A stretch of DNA of 64,000 nucleotides from Posidonia oceanica (Eukaryota; Streptophyta; Magnoliopsida; Alismatales; Posidoniaceae). Position numbers and translations under genes: made by a program. Positions within the stretch are counted from its first letter, which is position 1. Each line of letters starts with the position of its first letter. This document shows positions 1 through 12,175 of the stretch, in pieces. The stretch covers positions 76,200,001 to 76,264,000 of the forward strand of contig JAZBRS010000075.1 in the NCBI GenBank assembly GCA_037176725.1, written 5' to 3'. Under the pieces are notes generated by a model. That model saw nothing but the letters and a program-made list of their open reading frames with translations. It was not told the DNA's origin and made no database searches.

Positions 1-3000
1 ACTCGTCCATCTTTCTTGGGCACTGGGACGACATTTGCAAGCCACTCAGGGTATAGGACGACCTTGAGGAAGTTAACACCGTGCTGCTTCATGATCTCCT
101 CCTTGATCATAAGTAGCCACTACAGTCGTCATCGCCTTAGCTTCTGCTTTACTGGCCTTGCACTTGGGTCTAGGGGCCGGTTGTGCACAACTATCTCAAT
201 GTCAAGGCCCACCATATCCTCGTAGCTCCAGGCAAAGACATCCACATACTCCTTCAAGAATGCGATGAATTCTGCTCTAGCCTGGGGCGACAGAAGGGCA
301 CTGATGTGGACCTCTCTGACTTCTTCCGCTGCGCCCATGCTGACAACCTCTGTCACCTCTTCAACATGGAGGTTGGGGCCTTCTGGATCATCGTCGTAGG
401 GCCAGAACTTAGGCGATGGTTCATCATTCTCATCTTCGCCTGCATCATCCTCCTCTCCATATGCAATAAGTTCCGAGAGGATCTCCTTCTCAAAGGTGGG
501 GTCTGAGATATCGAAGGAGTGCAAGTGTTCCGCTGCTTGGCCCTGCTGATGCTTCAGGATGGTCACGCATACTCGAGTGTTTTTATACCCTCGGTGCGCG
601 ACCTCTGTCCTAGCGAGCTCCTCAGTTGGCTCTGCTAATTCTGCTGCTGCTGTCTGTACTGAAGCTAACTGTGCTGCTGCCTGCTGTGCTAAAGCTGATT
701 GTGCTGCTGCTGTCTGTGTAGGGGTTGCATGTGCCACTGCTTGCTGCTGTGCTACTGGTGCCTGCTGTGTTACTGCTTGTGCATGTTGTGCTGCTGCTGA
801 TGCATGTTGTACTGCTGCTGGTGCATGTTGTACTACTACTGGTGCATGTTGTACTACTACTACTTGTGCATGTTGCCCTACTACTAGTGCATGTTGCTCT
901 ACTACTACTGCATGTTGCTCTACTACAGGTGCATGTTGCTCTACTGCTACTGCATGTTGCAATGCATGTTGCTCTGCTACTGGTGCATGTTGTACCACTA
1001 CTACTTGCTGTGCTACTGGTGCTGCCTGTGGTGCTGATGCTACTGGTATCTGTTGTGCGGTTGCTTCTTCTGCATGCTCTGGTGTGCTTGCCAAGGATAT
1101 ATCAGGCTGGCGGCTGATCAGGGCACTGCCGCCTGCTGCATTGTATAAGTGTGGCATGCGCTGCACAAACCATCGAGACCCACCCCCTAGCTGTAGGGTG
1201 ATCAGCTCATCTGGTCTGACGGGTGCCTCGAGCACTAGATCTTCCTCTAGGACCATGACAGAGGGATCTGTGGCCACGGCCTTCCCCTTCTTCTGTGCAG
1301 TCTCATGCTCTACCACGTCCTGCACCAGCGACATGAGCTGCTCTTGGAATAACTGCTCCAAGTCTCCCATAGAGAAATCAATCTGAGCATCAGTAGCCAC
1401 TCCTGTCTCCTCATCCGAGGGTGAGTCGACATAATAAGCGATTGCGGGGCTTGTGGCCAGCCTTGGCTCGACTGCTGGGCTTTCTGCTACTTGGGGCATC
1501 TGCTTTGCTACTACTGGGTATGCTGCCAGGATCACTGTTGCTGCCGGTGGGGAGGCACAACTGCTCTTCTAAGGGGCCAATGGCTGGGCCGCCATGCTTG
1601 GGGATGAAACGCTGGTGCCCGTGGGTGACAGTGGTGGTCTCCCGGTAGCAGCGGCGAGAATCTTCCGCATAGCAAGATTTGCTGAGGCTGACAGCGGTGT
1701 GCCTGACAGAGCCACTGGGCTTGCTTGTGGCGCTGTCAATGATGCGGGCTGAGTCACGCTGCCGCCTAATCCGACTGACTGTACCATCGGAGAAAGTGAT
1801 TTCCATGCTGGTGCGGCCGCGGCCACAGGCTGACTGCTGGATAACGCCGGAGGGTGTGTTCCTGACTCTGGCGCTATAGCTGTGACTGTCGGCAACTTTG
1901 GTGATGCGGGATGCAGTCATGCTGAGCTGATCCTTGCTGCTAGTTGGGGTTGCCTTAATTATACCAGACTCCTCCTCATCTGAGTAGTAGTCCTCGATAC
2001 AGACCCATTCTTCCTCCGGCAGCTGAGAACTTGGGCATGACGGCTGCTGTGTTGAGGCTTCACTGATGTTAGATTCTAGGATACCTGCACTGGTGAAGTT
2101 AGTGAGGTCCTGCAGGATAGCCATCCTCTGATCTGTAGGCAGCATACATCTGTCGCTGCTGGACTGTAGATCATATCCAAGACCTTCAGAATCTCTTCGC
2201 TCTGCTGCTCTGATTGGCTCAGCGATTTCCTGGCCATATCACCCAAGCGGCGTTCCCTTGACATAGCCCCACCTGTGACAGACATTTTCGACCATCCAGA
2301 AGGGGTTGCTGTGAACAGCCAAAGTGTTGACGCGTTCAAGATCAAGTACAAAGCTAACCGGCTCGCACCGATTAACTCGTTACAAAGCAGCTGAAAGTTC
2401 AGGGTCAAAAGGGATAGTATGCCAAGAGATGGGTGCAATCGCCTCAATCTGTTCCTTCTCGAAGTTTTCTGCCATTACAATGATAACATCGTCGCCGTGG
2501 CGAAACTTGATCATGCGGTGGAGGGTCGAGGGGATGACCTGATGCTTGTGGAGCCAAGGGTGCCCAAGCAAGAAGTTAAAGTTAGGCTCCAAGTCAACAA
2601 TGTAAAATTCCACATCGAAGGTGACCGGACCAATGATTAAAGGAATAATCAGAATCCCTAGAGCGTCATGGTGCGTATTGTCAAAAGCTGTCATTCCCTT
2701 TATTGCCGGGGTGATATCCTCGGCTTTGAATCTGAGCCTGGTTGCAGTGCGCAACGGACAAACATTAAGGCCTGACCCGTTATCTACCAGCGATAGGGGA
2801 ATGTGAAAGTTTTTGTATTGCACCGTGACAAACAAGGGTTGGTTATGATTAATCCCCACCGGAGGCAGCTCATCGCTTGTGAAAGAGATGATCTGAGGCT
2901 CCACGATGACGCCTACCATGCTCTCCAGGGCCGCAGGTTCTATAGCTTGGGACACACGGGCAGCTTGGAACACTCGGAGAAAAGCCTCACAGTGTTCGAA

Positions 3001-3310
3001 AGAGGAGTGGATAAGGTCCCAAATGGAAATATCGGCTTTAACCCTCCTAAGCTGGGAAGTGATGTCAGATTTGTGGTGCGGCTTTCTGGTGATAGGAGGG
3101 GGTGCTCTGGGAGTTGGCTCTACCAGGCTAGGTGCAGGGGGTTGGCTTGATGCTGGGGGTGCTGCAGGCTGGCTGAGAGGTAGCGGTGCTACTGGTCGGC
3201 TTGCTAGTGGAGGTGCAGCGGGTGCTGGACGACTGGGCCTTACCACCGGTGCTGCGGGCTGGTATACCCACTCTGATCATGTGACTTCTGTGCACGTTTC
3301 CGTGGCATAG
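1..3310 (-). pseudogene. pol: Element I pol, 5' part: protease, linker and start of reverse transcriptase
   Basis: The segment 2380-3246 carries the protease region. It begins with a helical stretch (QLRRVKADISIWDLI), then has the active-site-like motif VDNGSGLNVCP and the flap/ILG-type motif LLGHPWLHKH. Around 2235-2290 lies a degenerate G-patch (GYVKGTPLG). The linker at 129-2145 is poorly conserved and holds a QHA-rich repeat. It ends with the conserved Tat block before the RT (VFAWSYEDMVGLDIEIVVH, VKQKLRR). Between bases 100 and 130 the frame of element II continues but two codons have become TGA and TAG. The RT fingers begin with VPKKDGR at the window edge. Several other frame breaks separate the linker from the protease. 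Non-functional copy. Confidence 0.85.
725..1015 (-). repeat. In-gene tandem repeat coding QHA-rich linker
   Basis: About a dozen imperfect units of 21-27 bases built on GTGCATGTTG are read on the minus strand as repeated QHA-P/V-V-V peptides. Unit lengths are multiples of three, so the frame stays open. Element II has only a short alanine/serine-rich tract at the matching place (about 33706-33900), so this looks like a lineage-specific expansion in a tolerant linker. Confidence 0.75.
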
Positions 3311-3596
3311 TCGTAGGGCATGCGATGGGGGTCCCAGGTTAAGTCAATAACCATAGGGGCCCGTGCTGCGAGCACAAGAGGGGCTACCGGAGGGTTGGCT
3401 GGGTAATAGGACGAGGGGTACTGGTGCTGGTAGGTTGTTGGAGGCCCTGGCTGAGACCTAGCTAACAGGTTGACTGGGGCCTACCTAAATAGGAGGCTGG
3501 AGTTTGGGCCTGAGGTCTGGCTTGAAGGTGTATAGGGGCAGGGGCCTGAGGATGCATGGTAGGGCGAGCAGCGGAGCGCCCTGGCCTGGCACGCGG

Positions 3597-5965
3597 TCAG
3601 ATCACATGGACTCCCGACTCAGAGCCGGCAATGGCCGCACGATACAGAGTTAGAGGAAAGGGCTCTGAGACATCATGAATGAGCTCGGAGGGGTCTACCA
3701 CAGACGTAGCAGGCCTAGAGGGGGAGAGAGAATAGATTCCCGAGGTCCCCGCGCCTTCCGGATTGGGATGCTCCGGGAGGGGCTGGTGGACAATGCTGGG
3801 ATGAGGGGGGGCTAATGCTTGTGCAGGGGCTAATGCTAATGAAGGGACAGATGAAGGTGCCTCATGCGTGTGGATCGAAATTGTTCCCGACTCGATCAGA
3901 TTCTGGATGGTGTCCCATAAAGTGAGGCAACTGTTCATCGAGTGCCCAGGGACTTGATGAAAGTCGCAAAAAAGGTGCACCTTATGCCAATGCGGAAGTG
4001 GATTTAGTAAAGGACGAGCCTCGGGAAACCTCAGAAATGTCACAACCTTGGGGAGAACGGCGCTTAACGGCTCCACCAGTGGGGTGAATTGACGCCGTGG
4101 TCGCCTTGGCCCCTGGGGCTGCGCTAGTCGGACCGGTGTGGTAGGATACACCAGTTGGGCGGTGGTGGTGATTTGTGGTGTGGGAGGTGCCCTAGGTGCT
4201 GGCGCATATACTACTTGATGCGGGGGAGGCCGAACCGCCAGCTAAACAGGCACGGGCGCGGGGTCGACATATGCAACAACAGGCTTCGGCAAGTCCTTCT
4301 TCTTGGGCCGGCTGCTGGTGGTACCACTGCTGTTGCTACTGGCGTTGCTACTGGTGTTGTTGCTGTTGCTGCTAGTGGTGGCTTGCTTGGCAAACGCAGA
4401 GAGCGCCATGAAGTTGCCACTCCGTAGCGAACTCTCCACGCGGGTGCCAGTTCGAATTAGTGCAGTGAAGGTTGTGACAAGTTGAATGCTGAGCAGAGCC
4501 CCGACAGCAGGCTGCGCACCCCCGATCACAATCTCAAGGGACTCCTCATCAGAGGGTCCGTCTCGAACCTACGAAGCGAGTGCACGCTAGTGGCCGACAT
4601 ACTCCCCGAACGGCTCGCCGGGGTTCTGCTTTAATGCGACCAGGTCTGCGTGCTTAGAGACTAGATCCAAGTTGAAGGATTATTGTCCTAGGAACGCCTG
4701 GCTGAGGTCATTCCACGTCTTGATGCTGGCCATATCAAGTGAGGTGAACCACTTGAGTGCAGGGCCACTTAGACTTTTCTGGAACAAACGGATTAGCAAC
4801 CTCTCGTCAGCCTGGAGCTGAGCGAGATCTTCGCAGTATGCCTTCAGGTGTGCTATAGGGCAGCTTCTACCATTGTAGTTTTCAAATACCGAGATGCGGA
4901 ACTTCGGGGGGAGTACCGCCTTTGGGAAGTAACAGAGGTCCCGGAACTGGTAAGACTGGTGGTCTGTACCCTACGCTTGTCGAAGTGCTTTCTCCAGAAC
5001 GACGAACCTGTCGTCGTTGGATTCTGGAGCTGCTGCCAAAGGAGGTGGTATAGCAGGGGCAGGGGCCAAATACGCCGCATAAGATGCACCGAGGTGTTCC
5101 TCTGGGTCAACCATCACATCGCCTGATGGAGCGACGGGATGGACGGCGTATCCGTGCAGGTGTGTTGTGTGTGCTGGCATGTATGCTGGGGTGGGATATT
5201 GCTGATGTAGGGGGTAAGAATAACTAGCATGCTGAGTAACAGGTGATGCAGAGTGCTAGAGCGTCAGCTACTGCACCGGCATGGTGCTGGGCTACGGGCC
5301 AGAGGGCTACTGCGCTCCGATCAGTCCCACGGACTGACCACCAGGTGCCAGAGGAGGATGCTGTGCAGGGTGTTGTGTATATGCAGGAGGCAGAAGCTGG
5401 GCCCCCATCACCTGAGCAGTGAGTAGCTGAGGCGGTGGTCTGGGCGGGGGAGCAGAGGGGAATGCCTACGACGCGAGAGCAGGTTGTAGCGGAGCCTTGG
5501 GAGTAGCAGGAGTGAATGAGGGGCAGAGAGATAGAGCCATGCCCTGCAGTCTCTGGGAAGTCTCCATCAGCTGCTGATATTGCATCTCAGGGGACTCGTC
5601 AATAGGTATGCTAAGTTGCAGGATCGGCGGGGGACCAGAATCAAGCGGCTGGGACACAGATTGTCCAAGGGGCAGAGGTCCTAAGGAGAAATTCACCGCA
5701 GCAGGGTGAGTGCCAAAAGTGACATCACCCTAGGGAGGAGGAGTCAGCGGTGTCTCCGGAGCACGGGCAGCAGTTACCAAGACAGTTTCGGCAATCGAGT
5801 CTGGTAGAGCCTGCCACTGCCCTACAGAATAAGAGGGTGGCAGTTGTACCAGAGAGGGAGACGTTGGCATAGTGGGAGTCAATGCGGGAGCCGAAGGGAC
5901 CGAAAGAGGGGTCATCTCTGGGGCAACAGGGACCTAGGAGTCACCAACAAACTGGGCCATCGCTG
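3597..5965 (-). pseudogene. gag: Element I gag and nucleocapsid, decayed
   Basis: The capsid part at roughly 4242-5180 matches the gag of element II. It includes the KFRISVFEN-like entry to the gag domain and ends in SGNFMALSAFAKQ. The N-terminal third (5180-5965) is a proline-rich region like that of element II, starting at an MAQ at about 5958. A CCHC-like knuckle follows near 4000 (CDFHQVPGHSMNSC). At the gag/nucleocapsid joint the frame is continuous here, unlike in element II. Stops are frequent: GHW became GH-TAG and a CAG became TAG near 4560-4590, and others lie at 5463, 5727 and 5934. At 3594 a CGA codon reads TGA. These point to old methylation-driven decay. Confidence 0.85.
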
Positions 5966-7118
5966 ACCGAGAATGGGTGATCATAGGGCTACGAGCAGGG
6001 GCAAGAGGGCGAATCCTAGGAGGAGCTATTATCGCAAAGGCAGAATAGCTCGGAAGGGGGGATGATCAGAAGTAGGGGTCGCGACAGGGGCGTCAGTAAG
6101 AGAAGGCACTCAAGCTCCAGCTAAGGAACTCGCTGACTGACCTTTGCGCGAAAGGCAAACAAATAACAAAGGCTTAGAACCCGAAAGTAAAATGCAAATG
6201 CTTTAATGTATGATATGAATGCAGATGTATGCTTTCTAGCATGCTCTCCCTCACCAATCTAGGGTGTCCTAGTAGGCAGTCTACTTCGAGTGCTCAGGGG
6301 TGTACGGGTCGCCGACTAGGCTAGAAAAAGTAGGTCCCACATCTTAAACCCGGCCCAAAGCTCAGGTGATGACGTAGTGGTGCGTAGGTGGCCTTGACCC
6401 TGCCAGAAGCATGGGTGGTACCCTCTACTAACACCGACGTGACCCCCTGACAAGAGGGGACAGACCAATCTATTTACACCACGCCAAAGCGCTGAGGGCA
6501 AGAGACCGGGACTATCCTTCTCAGAGTATAGGTGGACTCAAATGAGAAGAATGCATGCCCTATATGATGCTTTATGCAAATACTTCGCGTTTTATCTTGC
6601 GTATTTTATTAACTCAAGGGGGTGCAGGTGTGTTTGCAGTCTCTAGTTGCTCCTAGAAGTTCTTTTTACTTGCTATTTTTAGTTACCCTTGGGGAAAGCA
6701 ATCAGTCTCTAATTGTCCTTAGGCTTAATGCAAAAGGGGAAGAAAATCACCCAATCATGGCAAGCAGACAACACACATCATTGCAAAAGGCATGGGCATG
6801 GCATGTGTATGTGTGTGTGAGCATGATAGTGAAAGAAAAACACTTATCATAGCAAAAAGCAGGTATGCATAGCATGTGCAGGTGCAGTGGCATTGCATTG
6901 GTGTAAAAGGAAGCATTCATCACTCAAAAGGCATGCATGGTGTGCCAAGCAGGTATTTAGACATGTGACGCAGGCAAATGAAGCAACGCAGGCGATCATG
7001 GCATAAAGCAGGTAAATAAACAAGCAAGCAGGTAAGCAAGTAAGGCAGGCAAAAGCAAAAGGCAAGCAAAACACAGAAGCAAGCAGCGAGAAGGCCAAGG
7101 CGAAAGCCGGAGTACTGC
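5966..7118 (-). other. Element I leader between primer site and gag
   Basis: No coding region is supported here. The stretch is collinear with 38967-40275 of element II. The shared blocks are a CTCACCAATCTAGGGTGTCC-like block near 6250, a phrase containing ACCCTCTACTAACACCGAC at about 6420, and AGTCTCTAGTTGCTCCTAGA at about 6640. The part next to the primer site (6750-7110) is rich in GCAAG/CAGGCA repeats. It is a long 5' untranslated leader, as usual for Tat elements. Confidence 0.7.
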
Positions 7119-7136
7119 TCCCCAGCAGAGTCACCA
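7119..7136 (-). promoter_or_regulatory. Primer binding site, element I
   Basis: On the minus strand the bases read TGGTGACTCTGCTGGGGA, one base after the LTR end. It differs by one base from the site of element II. The leading TGG is as expected for pairing with a tRNA 3' CCA end. The tRNA is not certain; Tat elements often use tRNA-Arg. Confidence 0.8.
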
Positions 7137-7799
7137 CTGTAGTATTCCCGAATTCTGATCATCCATGCACGTTACCAAAGCTTGCGTGCACCGATCAAAA
7201 TAGGCTCACTATGTGTGGTGGGATCCGAGGGACGAAACTCGACTCGGAAACGCTGGCAAAAGAAAAGAAAAGAAATGATAAGACAAAATCGGAGTCGCCA
7301 CCAGGTCTATTGAATTGGAAGATAGGGAAAACCAGGGGGTAAAGCATGAAAAGACATGCAGAAACTGATACAAGGAGGGGCAAAGGGATGCAATGCTAAG
7401 CTAAGCTATGCTACGCTATGCTATGCTATGCTATGCTATGACTCATGCCTAGGATAAAGGAAGGGTCGATGCGAGCCAAGAGAAAGGGCAAGGACTCCTA
7501 TTACGCATGGGGAAGGTATTAGGCACCCCCGATACGTCCGAGAGTCGGTCTTTCTTAGGTAATCTCGCGCTAATGCAGGGAAATGCTAGCCTAATGCTTA
7601 AATGTCATGGATGCCTACCTACTATGCATTGGAAAAAAATGTGCTATCTATGTGCTCAGCCACGCTGCTAGTGTTCTGAACTGGGCAGACCCTAGTTCGT
7701 GAGAACTCCTAGGCAGTAAGCATCATAGCCCTAAATGTAGATGCAGGCGATAAAGCAAGACTGCGGAGAAAACCAAGCAATGCAAACGACATGCAAGCG

Positions 7800-7985
7800 A
7801 TAAAGCAAAGTGGGTGCAGAAAACGGTGCAAAATGCGGAAAACAATGTAGGGCACGGAAAACGAGGCAAAGAGCAGAAAATGATGCAAAGGGGCATGGAA
7901 GACTATGCAAAGGAGCGGAAAAACGATGCAAAACACGGAAAATGGTGCAAAGCGGGGTGCAAAACTAGAACAAAGGCTTGGGCAA
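7800..7985. repeat. Degenerate tandem array in LTR of element I
   Basis: About eight imperfect units of 20-25 bases built on GATGCAAAG and CGGAAAA. It sits at the same relative place as the much cleaner GCGGGCACGC array in the LTRs of element II, suggesting a common array that diverged. Confidence 0.6.
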
Positions 7986-8066
7986 GCCAAAGAAGCAATA
8001 AAACACAGAAAACGGCGAAGAAAGCAAAATCGGCATTTCAAAATGACTGTCAGCCATTTGCAAGCA

Positions 8067-8820
8067 TTGGACACTGGCAACACCAGCGTCCAACGTTGGA
8101 CACTAGCATTGCTGGCGTCCAACACCTGCTAGAGGCAGACAGCATGCAATTTTTGGAAAACAGTGCATTCTAGCTAAATGGATGCAATATAGATGCATGA
8201 ATGCAACTAAATGGGGGCATGACATGCAGGACTAACCAAACAGAAGATTAGAGGGGGAATCAGAGCAAGGGGCAAGCCAAGATCAAGGATCAAAGCAAGC
8301 AGGTTGTTGGATGCCGCTGACAATGGCGTCCAACGTTAGACACCAGAGTGACAGGCGTCTAACACAGGCCAGAGAGGAAAAAAGAAAAAAAAAGCATACA
8401 CATGATAGATAAGAATAAGGATCATGCATTTGGGCTGTTGGAGGTGAGCAGAGGACAGACATGCAAACAAGGGAAGCATAGAAACCCAAAAACCTTACCT
8501 GTAGCAAGTGCCAAGCTAGAGGCACAACCAGGACGTTGGACGCGAGCTAGGCCGGCGTCCAATGTTGGATGCCTGCACGGGCAGCGTACAACACTTTGGG
8601 AGGCACAACACACAAACAACTTGCATAAAATAGCAAATGAACTAAAGAAGCCATGGAATAATTGCAAAGGAAACTAGCATGCATGGTAAACACTGAAATC
8701 ATGTAAACGAGCAAGATCAGAGCATTATACGAGCATCCAAAAGCAAACAAAGGGGCTGGGATGTTAGACGCTGGAGCTAGCAGCGTCCAACGTTGGACGC
8801 TGAAGGCTCTGGCACCCAAC
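8067..8820. repeat. Palindromic module clusters in LTR I (four pairs)
   Basis: Four two-unit clusters lie at 8067-8123, 8306-8363, 8535-8592 and 8763-8820. Each unit is GTTGGACGC-like, exactly 11 spacer bases, then GCGTCCAAC-like. The two units abut, so the middle reads GCGTCCAACGTTGGACGC. Spacers differ completely between units while the half-sites are conserved. Confidence 0.9.
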
Positions 8821-9151
8821 GACCACAGCATGCAAGCTTACCTGTGCTAAGGGGGAGCTCTACTCTAAACCCCACCTATATGCATGCAAGCATACTGATG
8901 GCATAACAGAGAAAGAAAGGAGCATTCAACAAGCATGGCAGGCATTTGATCCAAGAGAGGCAAATAGAAAGAGAGCATGCATGGGAATAAAGGACAAAAC
9001 TTGCAAAAAGAGCATGCAATTTAAAAAGATCTTAGCAAACCTAAGCATGGTTGCCATAGGGGCCAAGCATCTCTAAACAAACGCAGAACATGCATAGATA
9101 TCAAAAATAGGCATGGCACAAGCATGGCAGCAAGTTATAGCTAACAGAGGT

Positions 9152-9420
9152 GTTGGACGCCGAGTGAACCAGCGTCCAACGTTGGACGCGGCTCACCCTG
9201 GCGTCCAACGCAGGCAGGAAGCAAGATGAATTTAAATTATGCAAACAGGCTTAGGCATGGATCAAAGCTTGGAAATAGGCATGGTATAACATCTGCAAAC
9301 AAGTAAAGGAGGCATGTTGCATGGATTTACAGAAAATCAAGCAATAACAAAGCATGGGGGGCACGAAAACAGGAGCATAGCAAGACAGGGTGTTGGACGC
9401 TGCCGTAGCAGGCGTCCAAC
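9152..9420. repeat. Palindromic modules in LTR I (one pair, one single)
   Basis: A perfect two-unit cluster is at 9152-9209 (spacers CGAGTGAACCA and GGCTCACCCTG, both 11 bases). A single perfect unit is at 9392-9420 (spacer TGCCGTAGCAG). Confidence 0.9.
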
Positions 9421-10269
9421 ACACTGAACTTCGCTTCAGTTAAGCGAGGCAGCCAAATTACTTGAAAACTTCAAATAAACTAGCTAACAAGCCAAAGTGT
9501 TCGATTACAAGCATGGTGGTATGCTTGGCACAGAAATTAGGCAAGTGGATTGCTCCACCCACCTCTTCCTCCTCATCGCCGGAAAAATCAAGCAATGGAG
9601 GGGTGTGTGTTGTGCTAAAGTGCATGGAAGGCATAGCAAAACATCACACTAGCATGCATGGGCCTAAGGGAAAGAGGACCAACCTTTAGACGGCCTGGAA
9701 TGGTGGAAGCTCCTTCATCGTCGGCGCTGCGGAGGTTGCTGCAGAGCCAACTCTGGCGAGGTCCCACGAGCTGCTGGAGGCACCAGAAGAGTCGGCGAAA
9801 GGTCGAGGATGGAGGTGGATGATCCCTCTGTGCTCTAGAGTCGACGAATTCTCTCCTCGCTCTGTGTGGTGAATGCTGGAATGGAGGGAAGGGGGCTATT
9901 TTGTGCATCTGGTGCATGGGTTCATGTGCGGGCAGCGGATTTTGCAGAGGATTGCAAGCGGTTGCAGGTGGTGTCACAGGCGTCTAAGTGTGTGGGAGGC
10001 TCGAGGAATGTCAGGGCTTTGGCAGAGGCATGTCAGATGGCCGGCGGAGCCACGGTGGTGGCTGACACGGGCGGCAGAAGGTTGTGAGGGCGGAGATAGC
10101 GGATTTTCGGCTGAATTGGCAATGATGGGTTTCTAAGGTAGTTACTCATCCTTGGAAGGTAGTGGATGAGCTGGCGGGCAAGAGAGGATAGGTAGTAAGT
10201 GCGAGGAGGTGGGGGATTGGACGGCTGGTGAGCTAGAAGGGGCGGAACAGCCACTGCTGTAGCCAAGCC

Positions 10270-10356
10270 ATTGGACGCTAGAGCAAGAGGCGTCCAACGT
10301 TGGACGCCAGCACAGGGCGCGTCCAACGTTGGACGCTGCCTATTCCAGCGTACAAC
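10270..10356. repeat. Palindromic module, three tandem units
   Basis: Three abutting 29-base units with 11-base spacers (TAGAGCAAGAG, CAGCACAGGGC, TGCCTATTCCA). The last half-site is GCGTACAAC. This lies near the U3 end of the LTR of element I. Confidence 0.9.
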
Positions 10357-10576
10357 ACGCTCAGTTGGCAAAGGCTGCAAATGGACTTGGGTTTAGGTTT
10401 AGGAAGGCTTGAAAATGTGCAAAAAGGCTTGGGTTAAGGTTTGGAGGGTTGGATAAAGTTTTGGGTTTCGTTTTGGGCTAGAAAAGGGGCTAGGAAAAAG
10501 GATGCCATTCCAGAGTCCACACGAGCCTGCGAAAGAAAACAACCAACTCCCAAGCTATCAGAATGGGGTGTCTACA

Positions 10577-10581
10577 CCACT
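10577..10581. other. Predicted target-site duplication copy of element I (CCACT)
   Basis: The five bases directly outside the LTR. The inverted copy of this region near 63950 reads GCTGCCACTAGACTTGG without an insertion, which places the insertion point exactly at CCACT. The second copy should lie left of the window. Confidence 0.6.
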
Positions 10582-10609
10582 AGACTTGGACGTGACACAC
10601 AGAGGGTCG

Positions 10610-10815
10610 GCTAAAGAAACACGGCCAAGGGGATTGCCCAAGGGGAACAAACTAACGACATGCCGCAGGGATGGCCCACGGGGGTCAAACTAAAGGGCAC
10701 TGCCACGGGGATTGCCCGCGGGGGTCAAACTAAAAGACATGCCACGAGGATTGCCCGCGGGGATCAAACTAAAAGACATGCCACAGGGATTGCCTGCGGG
10801 GGTCAAACTAAAAGG
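10610..10815 (+). repeat. Tandem array, GGGATTGCCCGCGGGGGTCA units
   Basis: Five to six units of about 38 bases, each with ACATGCCACG, ATTGCCCGCG and GTCAAACTAAA. The reverse complement is at 63720-63910. Confidence 0.85.
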
Positions 10816-11439
10816 ATGGATAGCTAATGATTCTGACGACCACTCAATGTGAATGCAATACAATGCGAATGCAATACAATGTGCTATGCATGGATGCGTG
10901 CTGACGGGAATGCAAAAAGGGGTCATGATATGCAATGCATGACCCTAGGTAATGAGGTTCCTCCATCATCGCCGGCTTTAATTTGTATACCGGGTTGGCT
11001 CAGGAATTTTTCTCACCACCCAAGGCAGACTGACACATGCGTGAATGTAATTTGTCATGATCAGGTGCCCTCTCCTCGAGTGTAGCCTACACTCTTGACA
11101 GGGGACCGTCGTCTCATGATACGCGGGTTGGTGAGCGAGAGGTCCATGATGCTCCCAGGCAAAAGGGGAAATGATCTCTTCTCTGCCGACCGCGTTGGCT
11201 CTATTCGTCACAATTAGGTGTCCTTTCATTAAATGTTGCCTACATTCTCGACAGAGACCGTCATCTCGTGACCCAGAATCAATGAATGATAAGTCCATTA
11301 ACACCGTTGGCGTTATTCGTCAGAATCAAGTGTCCTTTCATTGAATATTGCCTACATTCTCGGTGGGAACCCTCATCTTCTAACCCGGGAGTTAGTGAAC
11401 AGTAGGTTCACTAATACCGTTGGCTTTGCTTTGTTGACC

Positions 11440-12175
11440 CAGTTATGCTCTGGGGATCTTTCTGCTGATTGGTTTTGCTTTGTTTGTCCGGTTGTGCTCC
11501 AGGGTTGCTTTGTTTGTTCGGTCGTGCTCCGGGGTTTGCTTTGTTGTCCGGTTGTGCTCTGGGGTACCTGCTTTTGATTGGCTTGCTTTGTTTGTCTGGT
11601 TGTGTTTTGGGGTTTGCTTTGATGTCCCAATTATGCTCTGAGGTTCTTTGCTTTGATGTCCCGGTTATGCTCCGGGGATCTTTGCTTTGATGTCCCGGTT
11701 ATGCTCCGAGGATCTTTGCTTTGGTGTCCTGGTTATGCTCCAGGGATCTATGCTTTGGTGTCCCGGTTATGCTCTGGGAATCTTTCTTTGATTGGTTTGC
11801 TTTGTTATCCCGGTTATGCTCTGGAGATCTTTGCTTTGGTGTCCCGGTTATGCTCTGGGTTTCTTTGCTTTGTTTTCCCGATCATGCTCCGGGGATCTTT
11901 ACTTTGATGTCCTGATTATGCTCCGGGGATCTTTGCTTTGGTGTCCCGGTTATGCTCCGGGGATCTTTTCTTGATTGGTTTGCTTTGTTATCCCGGTTAT
12001 GCTCCGGGGATCTTTGCTTTGATGTCCCGGTTATGCTCTGGGGATCTTTGAGATTGGGGTTTGCTTTGTTTGTCTGGTTGTGCTCCGAGTACCTGCTTTT
12101 GGATTATTTTGCTTTGTTTGTCCGGTTGCGCTTCGCGGTTGCTTTGTTTGTCCGGTTGTGCTTCGGGGATCTTAC
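11440..12175 (+). repeat. Tandem array, CCGGTTATGCTCCGGGGATC units
   Basis: Roughly 18-20 units of 33-45 bases with the core TTTGCTTTGNTGTCCCGGTTATGCTCCGGGG. Unit length varies with insertion of GATTGG spacers. The reverse-complement array is 62640-63110. Open frames through this array repeat the same short peptide and are not genes. Confidence 0.85.

Larger units (their letters stand above)
1..10576 (-). mobile_element. Element I: Tat/Ogre-type Ty3/Gypsy retrotransposon, truncated by window edge
   Basis: Read on the minus strand the order is LTR (10576-7138), primer binding site, leader, gag, nucleocapsid, protease, linker and the first residues of reverse transcriptase, where the window ends. 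The rest of pol and the 3' LTR lie to the left of base 1. The proteins align by eye along their whole length with element II, so both belong to one lineage, but the LTR of element I is shorter (3439 bases) and shares only blocks with that of element II. Coding parts hold many in-frame stops, so this copy cannot make a full polyprotein. It inserted into the array region starting at 10577. Confidence 0.9.
7138..10576 (-). repeat. LTR of element I (5' LTR in element sense)
   Basis: The LTR is 3439 bases. In element sense it starts TGTAGACACCCC and ends GGGAATACTACA, which are the TG..CA ends. The part nearest the primer site (7490-7740) shares with both LTRs of element II the motif of GGCACCCCCGA, a TCGGTCTTTCT block and a GTGAGAACTCC block. 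Between 7800 and 7985 is a degenerate tandem array. Palindromic modules occur at 8067-9420 and 10270-10356. On the minus strand, possible splice donors (CAG|GTAAG) occur near 8840 and 8500, and an AAAG|GTTGG near 9685. The partner LTR is outside the window. Confidence 0.85.

Noticed and set aside
559..1386. Cysteine/alanine-rich plus-strand ORF of 275 codons
   Set aside because: It is the antisense of the element I pol linker and its repeat; only the minus frame matches element II.
8067..10356. Regularly spaced palindromes looked like a CRISPR array or integron attC sites
   Set aside because: Units are half-site/spacer/half-site with 10-11-base spacers in a plant LTR; no cas or integrase cassette context.
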